A DNA stretch of 64,000 nt from Alligator mississippiensis (lineage: Eukaryota > Chordata > Crocodylia > Alligatoridae). Below the pieces are notes generated by a model. The model was given only the letters and a program-made list of their open reading frames with translations, did no database searches and was not told where the DNA came from. The position numbers were made by a program, and so were the translations under genes. Shown here piece by piece: positions 1 through 11,700 of the stretch; position 1 is the stretch's first letter, and each line of letters begins with the position of its first letter. The DNA lies in the NCBI RefSeq assembly GCF_030867095.1, contig NC_081824.1, positions 115,452,162 to 115,516,161 on the forward strand, given 5' to 3'.

Positions 1-330
1 GGAGAAGCCTGGCTGCTTGTGGAGCACTGCCCAGCACAGCAGGTAAGTCTGTTGTGGAGAAGGAGTGTGGAGGGGGTAGATCGAGGCCCACATGGGGGAG
101 TGGCTTCTGCTGCTACATGCACCCTGGAAGGCATGGTGGATGCATACCCTGATCTGCACAGGCAGGGTGGGCTGCCACTGTGGGCTAGGGCCAGGGCTGT
201 GCCAAGCTCTTCCTGGTGTGGTGGCCATGCTATGCTGGGGGTGGGTTGCGGCAGTGATGCTGTGAGGGAGGTTATGGGTGACAGGGGTGGCTGCAGCCAT
301 GAATGCACTCTTAACTGAACTGAACTTATG
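1..330. other. GC-rich repeat-like sequence, unidentified
   Basis: GC-rich and G/T-biased sequence unlike the AT-rich intron sequence next to it. It is inside the expected intron 4 of vanin A. The open frame here shows no recognisable protein. Probably the edge of a mobile element that continues off the left end. Confidence 0.3.
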
Positions 331-334
331 CGAT

Positions 335-930
335 TGTATGACCTTCTCTCTATAGAGAAAAGGGTCTGATGCAGCTTGTTTTTCTGTAAGAGTCTGATGA
401 TAAAAATGCTTGTTATGGATAAAAAAAAGGTTTGTTACAGTGTATTCCACCCATATTTGAAGTAAATGGCTCCTGGTACCAAGAAGAGAAAAACAATGAT
501 AAAGTGAAAACAAACCCCAAGTTGTTGAGGAAAAGCAGAAAAATTGGCCTAATTGGAAGCTACTTGACTAAAGGACTATAAATATTATCCCCCTTTTCCC
601 TTCCTCTCTCTCCTTCCCTCCCCCTCCCCCTAACAATGCCTGAGAACTGAAGACATTTCCTGTCCTTTCAAAGAACCAGAGCCCACTCGGAGATGCTTGG
701 CGACCTCTCAAGTTGTGTTATTAGGACTGATAATATGCAATTACTTGCTTGCTAAGATTATATCTATATGCATGGTTGGAGTTAATACTTTATAGGACTC
801 AATAAAACTGATTTATTAAACAGTTAACTGGGTCCTCATTGGGAGGAAATAACTGGTTCCTTGTTTGCAGGAAATAGATAACCGAGTCCTCATTTGGAAG
901 AGATAAATAGGTTCTTGTTTGGAGAAAACT
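335..930 (+). mobile_element. Possible LTR of an old LTR element
   Basis: A TATA-like ACTATAAATA near 576 and an AATAAA near 802 are spaced like the promoter and poly(A) signal of an LTR. They are followed by about four diverged tandem units of roughly 26 bp (820-930, each with GGTTCCT/GGGTCCT). No coding domains lie beside it. Family unknown; low confidence. Confidence 0.25.
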
Positions 931-1247
931 GAAGCACACTTTAAGGTGATATCGATCCTGCTGTTTGCTCTCTCGCCATTTGGGAGGAGAACCAGATAGA
1001 TATCCCCTCATTCTTAGGGCAACACCAGAGACACTGCAAAAGGAACAAAGGAAGCAATGAAGGGGAAAATCAAAATGATCTCTGTGTGTTTGCTCTGCAG
1101 TCACTCTGCAAACTAGGGATGAGGCCACGTAAGGGGTAGGAGACAGTGAACCACAACTCTGACTCCAGAAGAAATATATAACTCTACACATAATAATCTA
1201 CACAATTAGAATCCCAGACCCAAGGAGGTATCTCACCATGCACTTAC

Positions 1248-4200
1248 CTGTCATCTCCATGCTGGTGTTATGTGTATTAGCTGCAAGGAAGTTGACCTGC
1301 ATACCCATCGCCCAGGCGGAGTGGAATTCAATAGCAGTTAAATGTGGTAGAACGTTCATCCAGGCAGTTGGGAACAGCACAGTATCCACTTGTAACTTGC
1401 TCACTAGGATCACAGCTGGGTCATGGAAAAGTATGTCGAAGCATGTGAATATGCCAAATTTTCCAAACGGGGTGTCAAATGTGACCACCTCTGGCTCTTT
1501 GGGGTAATCAAACTGCTTTTCCATCATAAAGAGGTTATACTATTTAAAAATTGAAAGGAAAGTCATTAAAGGCTGCTAGTACCATTGCCTGGAAATATCC
1601 TATAACCTGGTAAAGATATTTTTAGTAGTGTTGCAGGGGTGTCGTAGCCAGATATATGAGAAGCAAAGGTTTTTGTGGATGACATCTTTTATTGGCCAAA
1701 CTGCAGAAGAAGAGTGCCTTGCACTCAAAAGCTTGTCTAAATCTCCCCAAAACATGCAGTTGGTTCAAGAAAATAGATCACCCACAAAAAACCTTGTGCC
1801 ATGAGGAAGTAATTAAAAAAAATTAACAGAAAAGCAAGCATGAGAAAGAAAGCACTCAGGCATGTGCATACCCAGCTATCAGACATTCATATGGTTCAGG
1901 TACGCCAGAATTAGAGTTAGAGATTAAGGAGTTGAGAAAAAAAATTTCAGTGACTGACTTGGGCAAGGCTATTTCTTACCTTATGGTATCGTGCCACCAG
2001 CTTCCCTTCTGAATCAAAGACAACATCAGTATTGTACTGATAGTGACCATCTCTGGGGCACTGGGGAACACTGGAATTGCAGGCCTTCTTGTCCCCAATA
2101 CTGGCAACCACATAGATGGAGTTGTTCCTTGCCATGCAGCTGAGCCTTTCCTGCACAGGGGCAGGACCAAATCTAGTCCATTTTTGGAGAAAAGGAAAAA
2201 TGGGAAATAAAGAAAATAACTGAGAATCGAAACAGAACTTCAGAATGTAAAAGGAATGAGGTAGGTCTACAAGTTCACATTTCCATGAAAACTTGGAATT
2301 AAGTGTAGCATGTATTAAGAAAAATCCCAAAAGAAAATATTTATTTTCTTATCCTATGACTGGAGCAGGGCAGGCAGACTCCTCAAGCCTGTGTCCAAGT
2401 CCCTGGAGTGCAGTTCATCACATGTCTCCCCTCATCTATCCAATGCAGAATTTCAGCAATACATTTTGAATAACTTGGAACAGTCTAGTTCTTCCCATGT
2501 ATTCGTAGAGACCTTAGAAGTATGGCCCAAAATTGAACTGGATTTATTACAGTCAGTCAGATGGCCTATTGACATACCAGTCTTCCTTGGCCAAAAGCAA
2601 ACAAGATATTGGGTTAGCTAGCATTCACATCTAGACTTCAATGACTTCCCAGCCCAAATAACCAAACACCGCTTTAGAACTAGGATCACTGACATCAGTT
2701 TTCAGCTCCGATCCAAAACAATGCTTAAATTCAAGAACACTAATGGCATTCTATTTTGCCACTGTGCCTCTAGTACTACAGAATAAACATTTAATACAAA
2801 TAAATGGGTCTTGACTCCCCACTCCCTGATGTTTTTTCTACTTATGGGAAGGAATCTAAGAGTAAAGCTTGCTCTCTTCAATGATTGCTGTGGCCTATGG
2901 GTACTAAAGTAACACAAAAAATCCTAATGTTTTAATTCAATTTGTTACAGCCTTCTGACATTCTTTACATCTCTCCCACCAAGGCCTATGATGACCACGT
3001 GGGAGTATCTTATGAGCACACACTGATAAGTAATACTAACAGTCAGAGCTAAGCAGGAAAGGATTTTCCCATTTTGTGGAAAACTAAGATTTCAAAACCT
3101 GTGTTCCAATTGGGATGCACACAGTGCTTCTTGAAGTGAAAAACAATAGACCATAATTACCAAAAGCCCACTGATGGGAGCCAAACTTAGCTTCAATGGT
3201 TCAGGTTTTGCATCAGACAACATGTTAAGCTTTGGTCATGCACAGGCCCATGACTGTTTTAACCCCTAAGTAACGGGACACTGGTCTGTCTCTCATTTTG
3301 ACCAGAAATTTCAGCCTCACCAAAAATTGTACATACTCACTACCCTCCCTCCCAAAAAAGAAAAAGATTTAATATCAACAATTTCTGACGAAAATTATTT
3401 TGGCACAAAATGCCTGATCATCTCCTTTATTCAAAGTACTACACAAGAAGGAGAATGGATTATAAAGGTGGCAAATCGTGACAGGCAAACTTCTTCAAGC
3501 ACTTATGGTAACGTTGCCTCAAGACTTTTCAACAAGCAGTGCATAGTAATCAAACTAAGAAGTCCATCTTGCTAAATACCTGGTGTGATGGGGAGCCCGT
3601 ACAAAACTCCTGAGGACCCTGGAAGCCCCAGCTGACCCTGAACGAGCCAGGCAGAGAGGAGAGAGAAAAGCTTACCAGGAGACCAGGGAGAGCTGGAGCT
3701 GAGGCAACATGCAGTGCTGCCATGCCGGTTTATAAGCACCATCTCAACCAAACTAGGTAGCGCCTGACTGAAGATGTCAGCCAGAGGCACTGCCATGGAA
3801 GTTTAAAAGGTACTGGGAGTGCCGTAGAGAGGGGATGAGGCTGCCACCAGGCCAATGGAGGTCAGGGGGTGGAAGATGCCTTGGTGCACTGAGGCAGTGA
3901 GGTGCTCAGACAATGAGGGCCCTGCTAGCAAGGGGCAGGAAGGCCCCACTAGGCAGAGGCAGAAGGGGATGCTCCAGTCCAGCTCAGGGGTGATCCCCTG
4001 AACTAGGGAAGAAAAATAATATAAATTAAAAGGGGCAATGCTGAGCCCATTTGTAGATAACTCCTCCATACAGGAAGCTATTTTCTTTATTCATAATTTG
4101 AATAACTTAATTGGGCTAGTGTATCCCTGGTCCCTCTAGTCAGGGCCAGCTTCAGGCATAGTGCCAAGAGAAGCAGGGAGTAAATGAATGGCCAAGAGAG

Positions 4201-5172
4201 GGCCTTGTAAACTCCTTCAGATGCCAGCAGCAATCCACAAAGCACTAGAAGAACGGTCATAAGTTGATCACTGCTGAGTGGAACCAAAAAGGCTGAAGCT
4301 CCAGTACAATATCATAAAGCCTCAACATCAGTGGGTGGTGCATGGCAGGGGTGTAAGAGAGGTGGAGCCCCAACATCAACCACATCCAAACCATGAGTAC
4401 CCTTAGAGGGAACATATCCATCTATACCACTGAACCCCTACTTAGAGAATTTAATTATATCAAGACATTGCAGGTGAGTTGGGGAAGAGGTCCTGTGACA
4501 GGTACCCATGGGATCAGTCATTGATTAAGCACTGACATGACACCTGATTTATTAAGCATTTGTTTCCATCTGAATTTCCTGTTCAGTTGATCAGGAAATG
4601 TTATCCATTAGGATATTTAACTGCTGTGTACAAAACTCTTGAATTGAAAAGACCTGCCTGATCTTTTGCACTTTTCATTAGTCCAGTTCTTTGGGAGCCA
4701 TTACCCATGATTTAAAATCTACTTACCACACTACATAAGTCATACCTTTCAGGGGCTGTGCATGGAATCCAGTTCACCTGTGGATCTGGGATATCTTCCA
4801 GAAAGGGGTAAATGGTTTCTCTTTTGAAATTCCAGCCATAAATAGCATCTTCAGGAGTTACAATGATATGTGCTCCCTAACAGGAAGAGACTAATATAAA
4901 AAACAGCTGTCAACAAAATCAGGATGACCTATAATTACAGCATAATCACAGGACAATACCTGCTGTGCTGCTGCTTTGATGGCTGTTTGCAAAACATCCA
5001 TATTTCTGTTCATCAGCACCAAAGCCTCTTCAGGAGAAACAGGAATGTCAGTGTGGTCTGGCAATATAACAACGTGCTCATACACTGCTGCAACATAGCT
5101 GTCAGAGGCACAGAACTTCAAGGCAGAGAGAAGAGAAGCAATAATGGAAACATAAGGATAGAGACAGACCAT
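1248..5172 (-). CDS. VNN1-like: Vanin (pantetheinase) copy A, partial: coding exons 1-4
   Basis: Vanins hydrolyse pantetheine to pantothenate and cysteamine, outside the cell or at its surface. Coding exons read on the minus strand: 5172-4960, 4876-4746, 2172-1980 and 1539-1248 (213, 131, 193, 292 bp), all with GT/AG borders and compatible phases, giving 276 residues plus one base. The start ATG at 5172 opens a signal peptide ([20 protein letters not shown]) followed by AAVYEH. The nitrilase-fold catalytic triad is present: Glu80 in TPEDAIYGW, Lys179 ending exon 3 (ARYHK) and Cys212 in [25 protein letters not shown] and FHSAWAMGM are very close to human VNN1. The remaining exons, which should begin with GSGIY, are not seen in 1-1247 and presumably lie beyond the left edge. 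There are no internal stops. Whether this is the VNN1 or VNN3 orthologue needs a tree. The family assignment is secure. Confidence 0.93.
1620..1800 (+). repeat. Dispersed repeat, family X copy 1
   Basis: Contains ATCTTTTATTGGCCAA and an AAAAGCTTGT block and resembles the sequence at 7267-7440 over about 150 bp with the same order of blocks. It lies in intron 3 of vanin A. I recognise it as a recurring reptilian repeat type but cannot name the family. Confidence 0.5.
3575..4330. other. GC-richer insert in vanin A intron 2, unidentified
   Basis: Base composition changes near 3575 and returns to AT-rich near 4400. Open frames here have no recognisable domains. Probably a transposon remnant; no terminal repeats were found. 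Confidence 0.3.
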
Positions 5173-5238
5173 GACTGAAGCTTTGTAGTTGTTGAAAATG
5201 AACGCAAGCACAGAAGGCAAAGTTTGGAAAGTCCCTTA

Positions 5239-5252
5239 GCTTTTAAATCAAG
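5239..5252 (-). promoter_or_regulatory. TTTAAAAG box upstream of vanin A
   Basis: On the minus strand this reads CTTGATTTAAAAGC, about 70 bp before the vanin A ATG. The same 14-mer lies about 100 bp before the vanin B ATG. Similarity between the two genes continues further upstream, for example in the block starting ATTGCCAC near 5286. A TATA-like role is inferred from its position and its retention in both duplicates. Confidence 0.5.
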
Positions 5253-7266
5253 TCAGTCTTCTGTGGAATGCCAAATGATTCAAAATTGCCACGCCTAGCA
5301 AATTGTATAGTAGCAATTTCAAATAAACTGCAAAGATCAAACTGTGTCCTGTTTACAAACAGCCTACAGTGCCAAAGGTGAAAATGAAGAGCTGCAGATA
5401 GTGCATGTCTAAGTCACTGTGCCATAGAGCAAATTCTCCTGGAAATGGAGTGTGTTCAGGAAGTGTGGCATCTCGAAGGGAAACCTGGGGGTTGGGCTAG
5501 CTTACACTGCCTTGTGTTGCAAAACAGGACAAAGGTTGCCTGACTTTTCTTCAAAGCAGCATTAATACATACAGCTCATATCTGTGCATAGTTAGTGTTT
5601 TCACCATGTGACTCATCTTTAAAGATACTCCATAGTTGAAGGAGGAGAAGGCACAGTGTGCTGGAGATGTAATGCAAAATGATTCTTAGAGATGCAAGTA
5701 AACACACCACAGTCCCTGTGTAGCAGTGGAAGGTTTTGTGCCAGCTTGCTAATAGTTAGTTGAGGTCACAATTAAAGTTGAGCATGCGCAGTTACAGTTA
5801 CCAGCAAAAGCCTGGTACTTGGAACCTGACCCACTGACCTTGTTAGACAGCATCGGCATGTGCAGATAAGTCAGAGTGTTAGGTGGGAAATATATGATTA
5901 GATTCTAGGTAAAGGTGAGCTTGTGTGGCAAGTGAATGGGTCTAATAAGAGTGAGACTGATTGGTAAATGCATGATTAATGGTGATTAACAGCCCTTTAC
6001 CCAGGCTTGATTGGTTGGAGAAAGTGGTATGATTTGAATGAATAAAACCTGCAGTTTGGTGCTCCTGAAGTGTTTGAATGGTTTGGGTTGTTGAGTGGTG
6101 TGTGTAAAAGTGAGAGGCTGTGCTGTCTGAAGCTATCTGAGAAAGAGAAAACTGTGCCTGGCTGCGTTTGGTTCTGTGAGACTGTGGTATGAGTGATCTT
6201 TTAACTCCCTGTGGAGGTTGAGAAGCAGCTTTGCTTAGAGGTCCAGCATCTGGTGATCTAACTGCCCCCCAACCTGTTTGGTTCTTCTGAACTTCTTGGA
6301 CTGATTAACCAATTTTGACCTTTGCATTGCTACTGTTTTGACATTGCTGTTATTCTGACCAGTTTGAGCTGATTGCCGTTCATTAGTTGTTGATATCTGA
6401 TAAAGTATTGCTGCATCATTGTTGTATGAGTTTCTCATTGTTTACCCACCTTGTTATTATCATCTTTTCCCTTTTTATTTTCATTCCCCTGTTGTTCTTC
6501 GTACATTTCTTTATATTTTCTACCCCTAATCTTGTTTCTTTTTGTTTCTAATACACCATTGAAAGTCAGGTCAGGTTCCCACCTGGCGGTGTCTAAGGGA
6601 TGCCAACACTGCTGGTCAGCCTAATTTAACCTAACCCTCCTGTCCATATGGGCCAGAGACATAATTTAATTTAGCAGGATTCAAGTTTTAGGATTTGGCC
6701 TGCTATACCTGTGCATCAAAGGGTATAGAAGATATCATGGAACAGGTTCACATAGCAATTTGAGCTGCACATGAAAGCTACAACCTAGATAAATTAGAGC
6801 AAGAGTAAAAGCTTGCTCTGCTCTTAACAAGTTTCAGGCAAAGATGCACTGAGTGAATAAATATAATGCCTTTCATGCAGCAGGGAAAGGAGAAAGGAAG
6901 GAATCACATCCAAAAATAAGGACATCTTTAAGGGTTATCATGCTCCTAGAAAAAATATCAGTTATGAAAGGTACACATTCAGGATAAGAGCCCAGGAGGG
7001 AGGAGAAACAGTAGAGGAGTTTGCCACAGACTTGAATCTAAAAGTCAGTGCCAATGAAGGTGAAACACTCAAGAGACTCTCATAACAGGCCAGATTACCC
7101 TGGGATGCAGCTGCTGTAGCCAGCATAACCTGGGTCATAATTTTTAACACAGGAAGCAGAAGCCATGATTTTATTTTACCGGAATAGCCTTTAATCACCA
7201 TCAGACAACTAATCAGACTGTTGGTAGCAGAGACTAAAGCAGGGATAGATTAATTTCATTTTTTTG
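5253..7266. other. Intergenic stretch left of the Gypsy element
   Basis: No gene is supported. It holds the possible LTR listed separately (5724-6250), then a T-rich tract (6300-6560) and unremarkable AT-rich sequence. Confidence 0.5.
5724..6250 (+). mobile_element. Possible solo LTR of an endogenous retrovirus
   Basis: Begins TGTGCCAGCTTGC and has GATTGGTTGG then GAATAAAACCTGC near 6039, followed by a GTTTGGGTTG stretch, an arrangement typical of U3-R-U5. No retroviral coding region is adjacent. Boundaries and family are inferred; it could be another repeat type. Confidence 0.3.
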
Positions 7267-7440
7267 GGTGCATATTGGGTATTTGGCAGACAAGGTTCCT
7301 TGGGTGAATTTGATATCTTTTATTAGACCAACCCAAATGGTTGGAGAATAGTTATTAAGCAAGCTTTTGGGTTCAAAAACCCTTTACATTTTGCTTTCTT
7401 GCCAGTCATAACATGATTGAATCACACTAACACCATACAG
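7267..7440 (+). repeat. Dispersed repeat, family X copy 2
   Basis: Contains TGATATCTTTTATTAGACCA, then AAGCTTTTGGGTTC, matching the order of blocks at 1620-1800. Family not named. Confidence 0.5.
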
Positions 7441-7492
7441 GCTAAGATAGCAATTACAAATATAACCACGTTTCAGTTAATTAATTTCCACT

Positions 7493-7687
7493 GGCGGTGT
7501 CTACATGAGACGTTGACTGCACCATAGCCCAATACTACTGAGCAGTAGCGCTGCGTAACAACAACCGTTATGTGACACCACTGCACAGTAGTATTAGGCT
7601 ACTGTGCAGTAGTATCACAAGGTGTTTGTCACCTTTTTGGTGCAATAACAACTATACAGTTAATGTCTCGTGTGGACACGGCCACTA
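7493..7687. mobile_element. Short TIR element (MITE), GTCTACAC-type family
   Basis: The left end GGCGGTGTCTACATGAGACG mirrors the right end CGTGTGGACACGGCC. The interior is rich in CAGTAGTA/TACTGCGCAG, as in other copies at 16.1, 28.4 and 39.1 kb. A non-autonomous cut-and-paste element, probably hAT-like; the superfamily is inferred. Confidence 0.65.
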
Positions 7688-7689
7688 TC

Positions 7690-8735
7690 AACTTGATTTC
7701 TACCATGTTACATGTGATCCTTTAAAGTAAGCACGTTGCAATGCTATCTTGCTCGGTACAAAGGTCTTTGTTTGTTCTGTTCACTCAGTTCAGTCAGGTA
7801 ACTCTTAGTTCTGGAAGGGGAATTTAGGAGTTAATCCTAGTCATTCTACTGAAGCCTGAGCCTCTGGTGCAGCTAACAGTTAAACGTAACAAGTCTGTGA
7901 TTGATTACTGAGAGAGACAAATATGACACTAGAAAGGGCAATAGGCATGTGCCACACTGCAGAACAAATAGAAACATAAATAAAAAATCTTAAGGGAAAT
8001 ACACAAAAATTGAGTGAGTGCAATTATGAAGTCACCAAAGGAAGAGTTGATAAAGCAAAATGGGCCAGGGGAAGATTTCATACTCGAGTAAACCCATTTG
8101 TTGTGCTAAAAAGTGCAAAGAAAGCAGGAAAGGCCTGCTACACTAGTAAGTGTAAAAACTGACTGCTCAGGTGAAAGGAGATCTTCTGAAGTACCATTCA
8201 GTGACAGTCCTAAACCTCAGAAGACTGGTTAATTAAAATGCCACTGTAACAGCTGCCCTCAGAATGAAAATTAAAAATATAATTTGTAAGATGATAAGGA
8301 AGGGCACTGAATTGGTCTATAATCCAAGTCCATAGAGTTGACAGGGTCTCAAAATAACCTAGGGTAGACTAACATATGAAAAATACAATTGTCTTTTAAA
8401 AGCAAAGTTCAGGAATATAAATCATGCTTAAGGCCTGGGAATCATCAAGCATCCGGCTACTGTTATGTGAACTTTGATGAGGTGCTCAATGATGCTTGCA
8501 TCACTTATGCTCCTTAAGCCCACAGATGAACTAGTGGCTGTGATTGACAGAGTGACAGATGGACAGAAGGATAGACCTGAGGGATCAGAGGAAGCAGCTA
8601 CTTGACTGCCTACTGGAGCAACCTTCAAGGTATTCATCTCTCCCAGTTTCCTCAGAGGATTTCTAGAGGAATTTCTCAGCAGTCAGTGATGATGGGGCTG
8701 CAACTTATATAGTCAGCATTTTAAAAATATTTATA
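7690..8735. other. Intergenic sequence without a supported feature
   Basis: AT-rich, no recognisable gene and no clear repeat termini. It adjoins the distal end of the Gypsy element. Confidence 0.5.
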
Positions 8736-11700
8736 TTGTAAGAGACCTAGGCCTCTCTTCTCGCTGCTCTTTCTCGGGTGGAGAAGCAGCAGGAGGTTCC
8801 GGTGGACCACGTGACTTCAACCCGGTCCAGACTCAGGGGAGATTTCGTATACTGGGAGGTCTCCCAGTTGTTGCACCAGTGTATAGGGTTCAGCCTGCCA
8901 CCGATCAGCGATTTTATGTCTCCCAGTTAGCCCCAGGTTTCGCAGCAGCACCCTGGTCCCCTTCTTGTAACCCTTGCTCACGCACTTGAGCATCATAAAG
9001 CCACTTATGGCATTGCTGGTTTCTTCCAGCAGTTTCAGCTGCCAGTCAGTATGCAGGACGGAAATGGTCCTGAAGCTGTTGTGCATATTGAACATGAGTC
9101 AAATGTTGTTGGTAGACTCGTTCTACCCCAAAGCACAAATCTATGCATAACCAGGGCTCCCTCCCGAACACAAATAAATACGGACTGACCCCCGTTGCAA
9201 CATTCCTATTGGAGCTGTCGGCATGCACCAGGTATGCGATATGCTGGCTCCATGCAGCCTTCTGTTCCTGCTGGAGGGTACCCAGCATGTTCAAGAGAGT
9301 GCGATTGAAGCGCTCAGGTTGGGGATCCCCTTGGGGGTGGTAGGGTATAGTCCTCGATTTTTGTATGCCAGCCACTGTCAAAACTTCACGCAACAACTGG
9401 CTCTCAAAATCTTGCCCCTGATTGGAGTGGATTCTTGCAGGCAGCCCAAACACAGAGAAGTACTTTTCCTGCAGTGCTTCAGCAACCGTTCTTGCTGTTT
9501 GATCTCGCGTAGGGAAGGCCTGGGCATATCAGGTGAAGCGGTCCATCACAACCAGCACATTCCCCTTTTGGTGCCCCTCCCCTTAAATGGCTAGGAAATC
9601 CGTGCACACGAGCTCCATGGGTTTTGAACTCTGGATGGTGTGTAGATAGGCAGTTCGAGCAGGCAGGGTCTTCCTCCGCACACAGCAATCACAGTTTGAG
9701 CATTTAGTCCTTACATCTTCAGCCATTTTGGGCCAAAAGAACTACTCACAGGCTAGCGTCAGGGTCCACCCCCATGTGCCCAAAGTCATCATGCAAGGCC
9801 CATAACGCAAGGGCCTTATACTTCTGAGGGAGGACCAGCTGCCAATATTTCCGTCCTTCTCGATCCTGCACCTCCCGATGCAGCACTCCATCAAACAAGT
9901 GAAGCCAATCTCCTGTTGGAAGGCCACTCTCTGAACAGGAGGTCGGCTGCTGGGGTAGCATTATTAAGGGTCACAGGGCGGGTATTCCCTGATCTCTGGG
10001 CACGCAGCACCTCTCACACATCTGGGTCCTATTCTTGCGCTGTCCACCATTCTGTAGCCATGATCTGGGGCAACAAAGAGGAAGTCAGTGTGGAATACTG
10101 AACCCAGGCCTGTGGGATCCCCTCAGGGGGCAACCCCAACACCTCAGCCATGCAAACAGTACTTTCCCTCATCCCCACAGGGTCTTGTATCTGCAGGTCG
10201 CAAATGGTCTTCACTGTCTCGGGGCTCCAAACACTCCCGGGGTTGCTGGGGAGTTGTCGAGACAGGGCATCAGCATCCACGTTCTTTCGTCCTGCTTAAT
10301 AGTGCAGGCTGAAGGTGTATTTGGCTAGTGCTGAGATCCAATGTTGGCCGGTCGCATCCAACTTAGCGCTGGTGAGCACACAGGTAAGGGGATTATTGTC
10401 TGTCCACACCTGGAAGGTAGTCCCATACAGATAGTCCTGGAATTTCTCAGTGACGGCCCACTTGAGGGCCAGGAATTCAAGCTTATGTACCAGGTAGCTC
10501 GTCTCGCTGGGTGACAATCCCCTGCTGGCAAAAGCCACTGGTCGCCAGTGTCCATCATGTTCCTGGTACAGTACAGGCCCCAGTCCTGACAGGCTAGCAT
10601 CCGTGTGCAAAATAAAAGGGCGGTTGGGATCAGCATATGCCAGCACAGGTGCCTGAGTCAACTGCCAGATCCCCTCCTGGAAGGCATCTTCAAACCGTGA
10701 GTCCCAACATGGACCAAAAGGCTCTATGGGGCTTCGTGTCCCAGGAAGCCCATTTAAGCCATTGTTTCACCCTTCTTGTGGGGTGACCTTCTCACCTGGT
10801 GTCCGAGAGTCAGGGCATTTAAAGTTCCAGTTATTGTAGCATAGTCTTTAACGAATCGCTGATAGAAACCCACAAATCCCAGGAACCTTTTCAATTCCCT
10901 AAAGTTCTTGGGTTGAGGCCAGGTGGTCACAGCACTTACTTTCTCTGGATCAGTGCTGACCCCTTCCTGTGATACAATATGTCCTACGTACTTCACAGAG
11001 GCCTGGCAGAACTTACATTTATCAATGGCCAACTTAAGTCCAGTGGTTTCTAGCTGATGGAGTACCTGGAGTAGCCATTCTTCATGTTCCTCCAGGGTCT
11101 TTCCAAAAACAATAATATCATCTAAGTAAACCAGCACTTGGGTCATATGCATATCCCCAACCACCTTCTCCATTAGTCGCTGGCAGGTGGCGGGAGCCCC
11201 AGAGATCCCTTGGGGCATTTGCTCAAACTGATAGAATCCCAAGGGGCAAATAAAAGCAGTCTTCTCTTTGTTCTCTTCCCGCAGAAGTATCTGGTAGTAG
11301 CCGCTGCAGAGGTCGAGTACCAAAAACCCTACTAAAGGGTACTCCCTACTAAACAGTCCAAAGCCTCCTGCACCCGCAGGACAGTGTATTGATCAGTGAT
11401 GGTCCAGGCACTCAAAGTCCGGTAATCAATACACATATGGAGTCGACCTTTCTTCTTCTGCACAATCACAATGGGAGAGGCATAAGGGCTCTTAGATTCT
11501 GTGATGATGCGGTGGTCCATGAGCTCCTGCAGATGACATCTTACTTCCCCCATCTCAGCAAGGGGAATGCGCTGAGACCTTTCGCTAAAGGGTCGTGGGT
11601 TGCTCAGACGAATGTGATGCTCCACCCCCTTAGCCTCCCCCACATCCCAATCATGCAGGGAGAAAACATGGGCTCAAGCCCCGAGTTTGTCCCTGAGCTG

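Noticed and set aside
1-1247. Search for vanin A exons 5-7
   Set aside because: No GSGIY-type or CHLSY-type coding segment is present. The region is repeat-like, so the remaining exons are assumed to lie beyond the left edge.
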